DNA from: Verrucomicrobiota bacterium
GTDB lineage: Bacteria; Verrucomicrobiota; Verrucomicrobiia; Limisphaerales; JACRJZ01
NCBI GenBank assembly: GCA_022711695.1
Contig: JAKLEJ010000016.1
Coordinates: 1 to 18,139 of the forward strand
Length of the DNA: 18,139 nt
Reading direction: 5' to 3'
Within the stretch, counting starts at the first letter, position 1; every line of letters starts with the position of its first letter. Positions 1 to 7,396 of this stretch are shown here, one piece after another. The position numbers and the translations under genes are program-made. A model generated the notes under the pieces. That model was not told where the DNA came from. It did not search any database and saw nothing but the letters and a program-made list of their open reading frames with translations.

Positions 1-3000
1 GGGCGGACCGCCGGGGTGGTGCTGCTGGAGGCGGAGCGCAGCGACGAAGAGGGCTCGCGGCGGCCCCGCCTGGGCGCACAGGCCCTCATCCAGGTGACGG
101 ATTTGGGATTGGTATGGAAACGCTCGCCGCACGGGTTGGACGTCTTTGTATTCTCGCTGGACAGCGGAGCGGGAGTCGCGGGCGCGCAGGTCTCGCTGGT
201 GTCGGAGGAAAACGAGCCGGTCGCGCAAGCGGCCACCGACGCGCAGGGGTTGGCCCGGCTGGGGACGTCGGAGGGGGCCTGGGTGGTGGCGCGCAAAGGC
301 GAGGATCAGCACGCGGTTCGGAAAGAAGCCGACACCCTCTGGCCTCACGGATTTGGGCTGCCGATGGCCTGGGGCGAGGAGGATCGCTCGACACGCAGGG
401 TGTTCCTCTTTAGCGACCGCGAAGTCTATCGCCCCGGCGAGACCGTCCACCTCAAGGCGATCGCCCGGGAGTGGGGCGAAGGCGGCCTCCGGATTTCCGC
501 CGGCCTGGAAGGCACGCTCAAATGCCGCGACGGCCGGGGCAGAACCTTCTTCGAAACCAACGTGACCCTTTCGGCCAGCGGCGCCTGGCAGGAGTCCATC
601 CTGCTGCCGCAGGGCGTGCGCGGGCACTACCTGGCCTGTCTGAACCTGGCCAGCAACGACTACCCCCTGGGCTTCCTGGTGCAGGATTACCAGCCGGCCC
701 CGTTCGAGGTGGAGCTCAAACCCAAGCCGGCCTTCGCCGCCGGCGAAACGCCCGCCGCGCCCCTCTCGGCGCGGTATTTCTTCGGCAAGCCCCTCTCGCG
801 GGCGCGCGTGCAATGGTCGCTGCGCGCCGGGCCGCTGGAGCTGAGCCCGGAAGGCTTCGATGGCTTTGCCTTCTCGCAGGCCTACGTCGAGGGCCTGGGG
901 CGCCACAGGGCCGAGTGGTCCACGCTCCAGGGGGAAGCCACCCTCACCGACAAGACCCCCCTCGTCCTCCAGCCGGAGATTTCCGCCGACCCCGAAGCGC
1001 CGGGTCCGCAAACGGTGGAACTGCTGGCCGAGGTCACCGATCTGAACCAGGCGACGGTCAGCAAGAGCGCCCAGTTCGTGTGTCATTCCTCGGCCTTTTA
1101 CCTGGGGCTGCGCGCGGTGGGCGACGTTGTGCTGGCCGGCCAACCGCTGGCGGTGGAAGCGGCGGCGGCGGGCGCGGACGGCAAGCCCTGGCCCAAGCCC
1201 ATCGCGGCGCGGCTGTCTCTGAGCCGTGTCCAGTGGCAAAGCGTGCGGGTGGAAGTGGCGGGGCGCTACCGGGCCTATCGCACCGAAGCGCTGGTCACGA
1301 ACCTCCTGGATCGGGAGATCGTGATCCAGCCGGGCCGCCTCCAACGCAAGGGCGAGGGTGAGTTCTCGCTCGAGGGCTTTCGACTGGAGGGCCTCCTGGC
1401 CTCGGAAGCGGGGGCCTACCTGGTGGAGTTGCGAGCCTCCGACGAGAACGGCCACCGCACCGCCGCCTCGCTGCTCCTGCACGCGGCCGAAAAGGGGCAG
1501 ACGGGATGGGATTACCAGAGTGAAACCCGGATGGAATTGCTGCCGGACCGCAAGGAGTATCAAGCGGGCCAGACCGCGATGATCCTGGCCAAAGCCCCCT
1601 TTGCGGGACGGGCGCTGGTCACGGTGGAGCGCGAGCGGGTGTTGCGCAGTTTCGTGACCAACCTGGTCGGAAACGCGCCCGTCCTGCAAGTGCCGCTCCA
1701 GGCGGGCGACGCGCCCAATATCTTCGTTTCCGTGATCGCCCTGCGGGGCGCGGCCGACAGTCCCAGGCAACACAAGTCCCCCGAGTACCGCGCGGGCTAT
1801 TGCAGCCTGAAGGTCGAGGACCCGGAGGCGCGTCTCAGCCTGCGGCTGGAGCCCTCCGCCACGCAATGCCTGCCCGGGGCGGAGATGCGGATTGCGGCGG
1901 CGGCGACGCTGGCCGGAGGCGCTCCCGCGGCGGACGCCGAGATCACGCTCTGGGCGGTGGACGAAGGCGTCCTGAGCCTGACGGGGTTTGCCACCCCCGA
2001 TCCGCTGCCGGTGTTCTACGAAGCCCTGCGCCTGGCGGTCTTCACCAGCGTCTCCCTGCCTTCCCTGCTTTCGGAGGCGCCCGAGGATCGCCATTTCTTC
2101 AACAAGGGCTACCGGATTGGCGGCGGGGGGGCCGAGCGCATCCGGACCCGGTTTCTGCCCTGCGCCTTCTGGCGGGCCACGCTCCGGACCGGCCCGGACG
2201 GACGGGTGGAAACCGCCTTCACGGCGCCGGACAGCGTCACGTCCTACCGGGTCATGGCCGTGGCCCACCGGGGGGCGCGCCAGTTCGGAAGCGGCCAGGC
2301 CCGGTTCACGGTCAGCAAACCGTTCCTGATCGAGCCGGCCCTGCCCCGCATCGCCAACGTCACCGACCGCTTGCAGGCGCGCGCGGTCGTTCATAACCAG
2401 GGCGACCACCCGGCCCGGGTTCAAGTGAAGCTGGAGTTGGACGACAAGGCCCGCTCGACCAACGGCGTGCTGACCCAAACCCTGGCGCTGGCGGCCCGCG
2501 GTTCGGCGGCCGTGGATTTCCCGATCGAATGCGTGGAGGCCGGCGCGGCGAAATGGATTTGGCGCGCGCGCGCCGAGGCGCCGGAGCCGTTCACCGACGC
2601 GGTGCAGAGCACCCTCGAGGTGGGGCGCATCGAGCCCTTGTTGCGCGAGGTCTATTCCACCCGCACCCGGGCGGCGCAGACCAATCTCCTGGCCGGCGCC
2701 AACCCCCAACTGCTGGAAGGACACGGCACGGTCGCCGTCGTGCTCGCCACCACCCGTCTGAGCGAATTGGGAGAGGGCGTGGCCCATCTGCTGCATTACC
2801 CCTATGGCTGCGCCGAGCAAACCGCCTCCAGCCTGCTGCCCTGGGTGGTGCTGAGGGACTCGCCGGCCGGCCGGTTTCTGAACCGCCCGCCCGCGGAAAT
2901 CGACCGGGCCATCCGCTCGGGCGTCGAGCGCCTGGTGAACATGCAAACCGCCTCAGGCGGCCTGGGCTACTGGCCGGGAGACCGCGAGCCGGTGCTGTGG

Positions 3001-4200
3001 GCCAGCGCCTACGGCGGCCTGGCGCTGGCCCTGGCCGCCCGCCAGCCCTCGTTCTCCGCCCGCGAGGAATTGGCGAAGCTGGCGGCGTATCTCTCGCGCG
3101 AGCTCCGGGGCGCGGCGACCAATTCGCCGGCGCCGCACGAGCATTGCCTGGCCCTCTGCGCCCTGGCCTTTGCCGGCCGAGCCGAGGCCGCCTACCACGA
3201 GCTCCTGTTTCAGAAGCGCGCCCTGCTCTCGAGCGAAGACCGGGCCCTGCTGGCCCTGGCCATCCTCGAGGCCGGAGGGCCCTCGACGATGGTCCGGGAA
3301 CTCCTCGAGTCCAGCCCCGCCGTGGCGGCGTGGTCGGACACCTGGTTCGGCGGGCCGGAACGCGAACTGGCGGCGCGTTTGCTCGTCTGGAGCCGCTATC
3401 AGCCTTCCGCGGCGATGGTGGACCGGTTGGTGGCCGAACTGCTGGCCAGCCGCCGCGACGGCCACTGGACGACCACCCAGGGAAACGCCTGGGCGCTGCT
3501 CGCTCTCTCGGAATACGCGGCGCGCGCGGAGGGAAAGCCCCTGCCCGCCCAAGGCCGACTGGAACGCGGCGGCCGGTCCATCCCCTTCGAGTTGACCGAC
3601 CAGGCGCCGGTCTTCACCTGTAGTTTCCCGATCGATCCCGCCAGCGCAGCCCAACCGCTCACCCTGGTGAACCTCTCGAATGCCACGCTGTGCGCCTCGG
3701 TCTCCGTGGAATCCCGATCCCGGGTCGCCTTCCAACCCCGGCAGGACCGGGCCTACAGCCTGCAGCGGGACTATGCGCGGCTGGATGACGAGAACCGCCC
3801 GCTGGACGCCGCCGGCGCGCGCGTCGGCGACCGCATCCTGGTCACCCTGCGCCTGACTGTCCGTCAGCCGGCGCATTACCTGGCCATCGACGATCCCCTG
3901 CCCTCGGTGCTGGAGGCGCTTAACCCGGAGTTCCGGACGCAGGCCGCCCGCGGTCCGGGTCAAACGACCGCCGACAGCCCCGGCACGCGATGGCGGGGCG
4001 ATTTCCATGAGCTGCGCGCCGACCGGGCTCTCTTCTTCGGCAACCACGTCGCCCCGGGCGATTACTCGATCCGCTATCTCGCCCGCGTGCGCGCCGCCGG
4101 ACAAGCCACCGCGCCGGCCGCCAAAGTCGAGGAGATGTACCACCCGGAACGATTCGGCCTGGCCGCGCCGCAAGCGCTCTCGACCCGTCCGCTGGAATGA
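1..4200 (+). CDS. Bacterial alpha-2-macroglobulin family protein (5' end outside window)
   Basis: Large periplasmic or lipid-anchored protease-trap protein, about 1,400 residues visible. The frame is open from the first base, so the N-terminus lies outside the window; the first possible start (a GTG) is internal. An MG2-type macroglobulin domain is visible early, with the DREVYRPGETVHLKA motif about 130-150 residues in. A beta-rich stretch with AVDEGVLSLTG follows mid-protein, then the A2M domain (TAPDSVTSYRVMAVAH). The thioester motif YGCAEQ has its Cys codon at 2809-2811, followed by an alpha-helical thioester domain and a C-terminal MG10-like domain ending in EEMYHPERFG. In the family the Cys-Gln thioester covalently captures attacking proteases. 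The gene overlaps pbpC by ATGA, the well-known A2M-PbpC pairing that suggests defence and repair of the envelope after peptidoglycan breach. The family call is firm; the anchoring mode is not visible. Confidence 0.93.
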   Translation, partial: GRTAGVVLLEAERSDEEGSRRPRLGAQALIQVTDLGLVWKRSPHGLDVFVFSLDSGAGVAGAQVSLVSEENEPVAQAATDAQGLARLGTSEGAWVVARKGEDQHAVRKEADTLWPHGFGLPMAWGEEDRSTRRVFLFSDREVYRPGETVHLKAIAREWGEGGLRISAGLEGTLKCRDGRGRTFFETNVTLSASGAWQESILLPQGVRGHYLACLNLASNDYPLGFLVQDYQPAPFEVELKPKPAFAAGETPAAPLSARYFFGKPLSRARVQWSLRAGPLELSPEGFDGFAFSQAYVEGLGRHRAEWSTLQGEATLTDKTPLVLQPEISADPEAPGPQTVELLAEVTDLNQATVSKSAQFVCHSSAFYLGLRAVGDVVLAGQPLAVEAAAAGADGKPWPKPIAARLSLSRVQWQSVRVEVAGRYRAYRTEALVTNLLDREIVIQPGRLQRKGEGEFSLEGFRLEGLLASEAGAYLVELRASDENGHRTAASLLLHAAEKGQTGWDYQSETRMELLPDRKEYQAGQTAMILAKAPFAGRALVTVERERVLRSFVTNLVGNAPVLQVPLQAGDAPNIFVSVIALRGAADSPRQHKSPEYRAGYCSLKVEDPEARLSLRLEPSATQCLPGAEMRIAAAATLAGGAPAADAEITLWAVDEGVLSLTGFATPDPLPVFYEALRLAVFTSVSLPSLLSEAPEDRHFFNKGYRIGGGGAERIRTRFLPCAFWRATLRTGPDGRVETAFTAPDSVTSYRVMAVAHRGARQFGSGQARFTVSKPFLIEPALPRIANVTDRLQARAVVHNQGDHPARVQVKLELDDKARSTNGVLTQTLALAARGSAAVDFPIECVEAGAAKWIWRARAEAPEPFTDAVQSTLEVGRIEPLLREVYSTRTRAAQTNLLAGANPQLLEGHGTVAVVLATTRLSELGEGVAHLLHYPYGCAEQTASSLLPWVVLRDSPAGRFLNRPPAEIDRAIRSGVERLVNMQTASGGLGYWPGDREPVLWASAYGGLALALAARQPSFSAREELAKLAAYLSRELRGAATNSPAPHEHCLALCALAFAGRAEAAYHELLFQKRALLSSEDRALLALAILEAGGPSTMVRELLESSPAVAAWSDTWFGGPERELAARLLVWSRYQPSAAMVDRLVAELLASRRDGHWTTTQGNAWALLALSEYAARAEGKPLPAQGRLERGGRSIPFELTDQAPVFTCSFPIDPASAAQPLTLVNLSNATLCASVSVESRSRVAFQPRQDRAYSLQRDYARLDDENRPLDAAGARVGDRILVTLRLTVRQPAHYLAIDDPLPSVLEALNPEFRTQAARGPGQTTADSPGTRWRGDFHELRADRALFFGNHVAPGDYSIRYLARVRAAGQATAPAAKVEEMYHPERFGLAAPQALSTRPLE

Positions 4201-6497
4201 ACGCCAGAGCCGCCATGTCGAGGGTAGCCCGCCCCATCCGTCTCGGGATCGTTCTCCTGCTGGGCGCCGGCGGGCTCGCCTTCGCGGCGTGGCTGGCGCT
4301 GCATCTTGTCCCCCTGCCAGCGGCGCTCTCCGAGCCGCCCCGAACCTCTCCGGACATCCTGGATCGACACGGCCGCCGCCTGCGGCAGGCTCGCGAGGAC
4401 GCTTCGTCCTTCGCCCGACCGGTGGATTTCTCCGCGATTCCGCCGGCGCTGACCGCCGCGACGATCGCCGCCGAAGACCGGCGCTTTTGGGGCCACGCCG
4501 GAGTGGACCCGGCGGCGGCGCTTCGGGCCTCCTGGGACCTGATCCGCTGCCGCCGCGTCGTTTCCGGCGCCTCGACCATCACCATGCAGTTGATCAAGCA
4601 GACCCGGCCGGGGCCGCGCACCTTCTCCGCCAAGCTCAAGGAGTCGGTCCTGGCCCTGCGGCTCGAACAGGTCTGGGACAAGCAGCGCATCCTCGCCGAG
4701 TATCTCAACCGCATCGACTACGGGCGGTTGAACCTGGGGTGCGCCCAGGCGGCCGATTTCTATTTTGCCAAACCGCTGGCGGAGTTGAGCGCGGCCGAGT
4801 GCGCGCTGCTGGCCGGCCTGCCCCAGGCCCCCTCGCGGCTCGACCCCCACCGGCATGCCGACCGGGCGCGCCGCCGCCAATTGTGGATTCTCGATCAGAT
4901 GCGCCGCGAGGGTTTTCTCACGTCGGCGGAATGGGAGCGGGCGCGAAGCGAACCCCTGCGGCTGGCCCCGGCGCAGCGGGCCTTCGAGGCGCCCCACTTC
5001 GTGGACCTGCTGCTGCAAACGCTGCCGCAGAAGACGACCGGCCCGCTTCGCTCGAGCCTCGATCTGCCGCTCAACCGTGTCGTCGAGCAGGCCCTGCGGG
5101 ACCAGCTTGCCCACTTGCGCGACCGCAGGGTCCGGAGTGGCGCGGCGGTGGTGCTGGATAATCCCAGCGGCCAGGTTCTGGCCCTGGTGGGATCGGGCGA
5201 TTTCTTTTCGCGGGACGGCGGCCAGGTGAACGCCGCCTTGTCTCCGCGTTCGGCCGGCTCCACCTTCAAACCGTTCACCTACCTGCTGGCCTTCGAGCAG
5301 GGCGCCAGCCCGGCCACCCTCGGCGCCGACGTGCCCACGGAGTATGCCACCGCCACCGGCCTGTTCGCGCCGCTCAATTACGACCGCCGCTTCCGCGGAC
5401 CGGTCCGCTACCGGGAGGCGCTGGCCAATTCGCTGAACGTTCCCGCGGTGCGGGCGCTGGCGTCTGTGGGCGGGCCGGAACCGCTCCTCCGGCGTCTGCG
5501 CGCCCTGGGGCTCACCACCCTGACCAACACGGCCGAGCATTACGGCCTGGGCCTGACCCTCGGGAATGCCGAGGCCAGGCTGCTGGAGTTGGCCAACGCC
5601 TACGCCACCCTGGCCCGCCTGGGCGCTCACCGTCCGGTCAGCCTCCTTCTGAACCGGACGCCAGCCTCCCCGTTCGTCCAGGTCGCCCCCGTCGACGCCG
5701 CCTGGCTCGTCGCCGATGTGCTCTCCGACAACCACGCCCGGGCCGCCGCCTTCGGCCTGGACTCGAGCCTGCGCTTCGAGTTCCCGGTGGCCTGCAAGAC
5801 TGGCACCAGCTCGGACTTCCGCGACAACTGGGCCTTCGCTTATACGCCGGAATTCACCGTGGGCGTGTGGATGGGCAACCCGGATGGCAGCCCCATGGAG
5901 CGGGTCTCAGGCGTCAGCGGGGCCGCCCCGCTCCTGCACGAGATCGTGAACCACCTCCACGAGCGCTTTGGAACCACCTGGTTCGAGCGCCCCGCCTCGG
6001 TCGCGGAGGCCTGGATTCACCCGCTCACCGGCAAACGGATTTCCGACGAGCGCCTTGCCGCCTCGAGGCCGTCCGATCCGCGGGTGATCGAGAAGTTCCT
6101 GAGGCGTTTCCCGCCTGCCGAAGCGACCGCGGACGACTTCGACGCGCAGGGCCGGGCGCGCCTGCCGAGCGAGTTCGCCGACTGGCTCGCGTCCTCCTCC
6201 GGGAAGTGGCTCGCCCCGAAGGCGGTCTGCGAATCGGCCTCGCGCGAGCTGCGCATTCTCTCGCCGCTTCCCGGAAGCACCTACTTCCTGGATCCCGATC
6301 TGCCGGAGGGCGGCAGCCGGCTGGCCTTGCGCGCCCAGGGTTCCGGCCCGCTCCACTGGCATTGCGAAACGCTGCCGTGCTGTCCGGCCGGAGACCGGAC
6401 CGTGGCCGTTCTCAAAGAAGGCCGGCACCGCCTGACGGTCACGAACGGCAAGACCGGCCGCCCGGCGGAAACCTGGATCGTGGTGAAAAGCCTCTAG
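4197..6497 (+). CDS. pbpC: Penicillin-binding protein 1C (bifunctional transglycosylase/transpeptidase)
   Basis: Class A high-molecular-weight PBP, 766 residues, close to the family norm. A short cytoplasmic tail is followed by one membrane anchor (about residues 15-38). The GT51 transglycosylase domain follows, with the catalytic glutamate in AAEDRRFWGH (E93) and STITMQLIKQ. The transpeptidase domain shows all three signature motifs: SxxK as STFK (S355, K358), SxN as SLN (S412-N414), and KTGTS (K534). Residues about 680-766 form the beta-sandwich BiPBP_C domain typical of PbpC. It would polymerise and crosslink peptidoglycan on the outer face of the inner membrane. The start ATG overlaps the stop of the macroglobulin gene, so translation is probably coupled and no separate ribosome site is needed. 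The macroglobulin neighbour supports the PbpC rather than PBP1A/1B assignment. No missing key residue was seen. Confidence 0.95.
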   Translation: MNARAAMSRVARPIRLGIVLLLGAGGLAFAAWLALHLVPLPAALSEPPRTSPDILDRHGRRLRQAREDASSFARPVDFSAIPPALTAATIAAEDRRFWGHAGVDPAAALRASWDLIRCRRVVSGASTITMQLIKQTRPGPRTFSAKLKESVLALRLEQVWDKQRILAEYLNRIDYGRLNLGCAQAADFYFAKPLAELSAAECALLAGLPQAPSRLDPHRHADRARRRQLWILDQMRREGFLTSAEWERARSEPLRLAPAQRAFEAPHFVDLLLQTLPQKTTGPLRSSLDLPLNRVVEQALRDQLAHLRDRRVRSGAAVVLDNPSGQVLALVGSGDFFSRDGGQVNAALSPRSAGSTFKPFTYLLAFEQGASPATLGADVPTEYATATGLFAPLNYDRRFRGPVRYREALANSLNVPAVRALASVGGPEPLLRRLRALGLTTLTNTAEHYGLGLTLGNAEARLLELANAYATLARLGAHRPVSLLLNRTPASPFVQVAPVDAAWLVADVLSDNHARAAAFGLDSSLRFEFPVACKTGTSSDFRDNWAFAYTPEFTVGVWMGNPDGSPMERVSGVSGAAPLLHEIVNHLHERFGTTWFERPASVAEAWIHPLTGKRISDERLAASRPSDPRVIEKFLRRFPPAEATADDFDAQGRARLPSEFADWLASSSGKWLAPKAVCESASRELRILSPLPGSTYFLDPDLPEGGSRLALRAQGSGPLHWHCETLPCCPAGDRTVAVLKEGRHRLTVTNGKTGRPAETWIVVKSL

Positions 6498-6595
6498 CAG
6501 AATCTCGCTCACAAGCAGGGCAGCTCCGAAAACGCAAACGCTCCATCGGAAGGAGGTCCGGACCGCCGCCCGCGCTTTGGATGCCCGGATTTCGC

Positions 6596-6610
6596 CCGCC
6601 CGGCAGGCGG
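6596..6610. repeat. 15-bp GC-rich direct repeat with palindromic ends, copy 1
   Basis: The sequence CCGCCCGGCAGGCGG is a 5-bp inverted repeat (CCGCC/GGCGG) around CGGCA. It lies in the short gap between the convergent pbpC and the small membrane protein gene. An identical copy occurs at 17454-17468. It is too short and lacks a U tract to be a normal terminator. With this base composition two copies could arise by chance. Confidence 0.4.
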
Positions 6611-6625
6611 TGAGCGGGGACGCCG

Positions 6626-6811
6626 TCAACCCGCGCGGCTCATCTGCCTGCAGAACCAAGCCACCCCCCAGTTCAGCAGCCCGATGACCGGGTAGAGAAT
6701 GAAACGCGGGGTGAACACGCCGTAAACAATCCAGACAAAACCAGCGATGGCGAAGACCGCGCTGAGGATCTGGTACATCTGCTTTTGCTTGGCGGGATCT
6801 TGGATCGGCAT
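6626..6811 (-). CDS. Small two-helix membrane protein, 61 aa, unknown function
   Basis: I do not recognise a family. The protein has a short polar N-terminus (MPIQDPAKQKQMYQ), a first hydrophobic segment at about residues 15-33 (ILSAVFAIAGFVWIVYGVF), and a second at about 36-54 (FILYPVIGLLNWGVAWFC), with a short basic C-terminus. It therefore looks like a helical-hairpin inner-membrane protein. The ATG is preceded by AAAGG at a spacing of about seven bases, a reasonable ribosome binding site, which argues for a real gene despite its size. It lies convergent to pbpC and is not in an operon with anything visible. The two clean hydrophobic segments are unlikely in a random frame of this GC-rich DNA. 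The function is unknown. Confidence 0.72.
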   Translation of the reverse strand: MPIQDPAKQKQMYQILSAVFAIAGFVWIVYGVFTPRFILYPVIGLLNWGVAWFCRQMSRAG

Positions 6812-7021
6812 GGCAAAGCCTTTGTTTTATTCGGCTTCTGGTTTCTCGAGTCCCCAGAAGAGCTTGTTGGGGGCGAGGGTAAGCCGGAGGGGCCGGCAGT
6901 GTCCAGCTTTGTCGGGCAACCTTCGGCTCTTCCGAATAGGGCGGTGGACTGATGTTTAGCCGGCGCTGGAATGGCAAGCAGGCCTTGGGGGCCAGAGTGC
7001 GGCGGGAAACCACCCTGCGCG

Positions 7022-7036
7022 CAAGGCAACGCCTTG
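7022..7036. repeat. Short perfect inverted repeat (possible hairpin)
   Basis: CAAGGC-AAC-GCCTTG forms a 6-bp perfect stem with a 3-base loop, followed on the plus strand by TTTC. It could be a weak terminator or an operator-like dyad upstream of the kinase region. The stem is short and there is no real U tract, so the role is uncertain. Confidence 0.3.
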
Positions 7037-7149
7037 TTTCAGGAACCGGGCAAAAGGCGGGCTAAAGTCAGGCGAACCTTTGGCCGATGAAGTCCTCGGG
7101 GTGGGAGCCGTTCAAATCCGAGGCGTTGCCTTCGCCCCACGCAACGAGC

Positions 7150-7278
7150 ATGACGAAGGTTCTGGCACTTGACGACCAGGCTGAAGTCGCGGAAACGATT
7201 GGGCGGACGCCCCAATCCCGCGGCCTCCAGCCCGTCCTTGCTTTCGTGGGACAGACCGCGCTCGCACAGCCGCGGACG
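7150..7278 (+). pseudogene. Possible remnant of a response-regulator receiver domain
   Basis: A plus-strand frame starting at an internal ATG reads MTKVLALDDQAEVAETIGR, then QSRGLQPVLAFVGQTAL. This matches the beta1 strand with its acidic pair (LALDDQ), helix 1, beta2 and the start of helix 2 of a CheY-like receiver. The expected next elements are absent: beta3 with the phosphoacceptor Asp, and the later Thr and Lys. The frame continues as unstructured sequence and runs out of frame into the start of the downstream hybrid kinase. The likeliest reading is a decayed or truncated receiver gene next to a surviving two-component protein. A chance resemblance cannot be excluded. Confidence 0.3.
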
Positions 7279-7396
7279 GAACTCCCCGATCGGTTCATCC
7301 AGAGCGAAACCGGGGCAGGGACTGCGGCTCGGCTCTCCGTTGCCCAAGTCGTGCCCAGGGGAAGTCCAGAGGACAATTTGAAGGGAACATTCCATT

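Larger units (their letters stand above)
6812..7396. other. Non-coding or decayed stretch between small membrane protein and hybrid kinase
   Basis: This stretch has no convincing intact gene. Open frames on both strands are short, composition-driven and mutually overlapping. Two things stand out. One is a short perfect inverted repeat near the middle. The other is a plus-strand frame whose first 40 or so residues resemble the start of a response-regulator receiver domain. The promoters of the divergent flanking genes should lie here, but I could not assign -35/-10 boxes with any confidence. Confidence 0.5.

Noticed and set aside
4074..5735. Minus-strand open frame of 553 codons opposite pbpC
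   Set aside because: It is antisense to a protein with all PBP motifs intact, is rich in Arg/Gly/Gln without domain signatures, and is explained by GC-rich codon third positions.
6555..6564. GGTCCGGACC palindrome downstream of pbpC as a terminator
   Set aside because: It is a perfect 10-bp palindrome with no room for a loop and no following U tract; such short palindromes are expected by chance in this composition.
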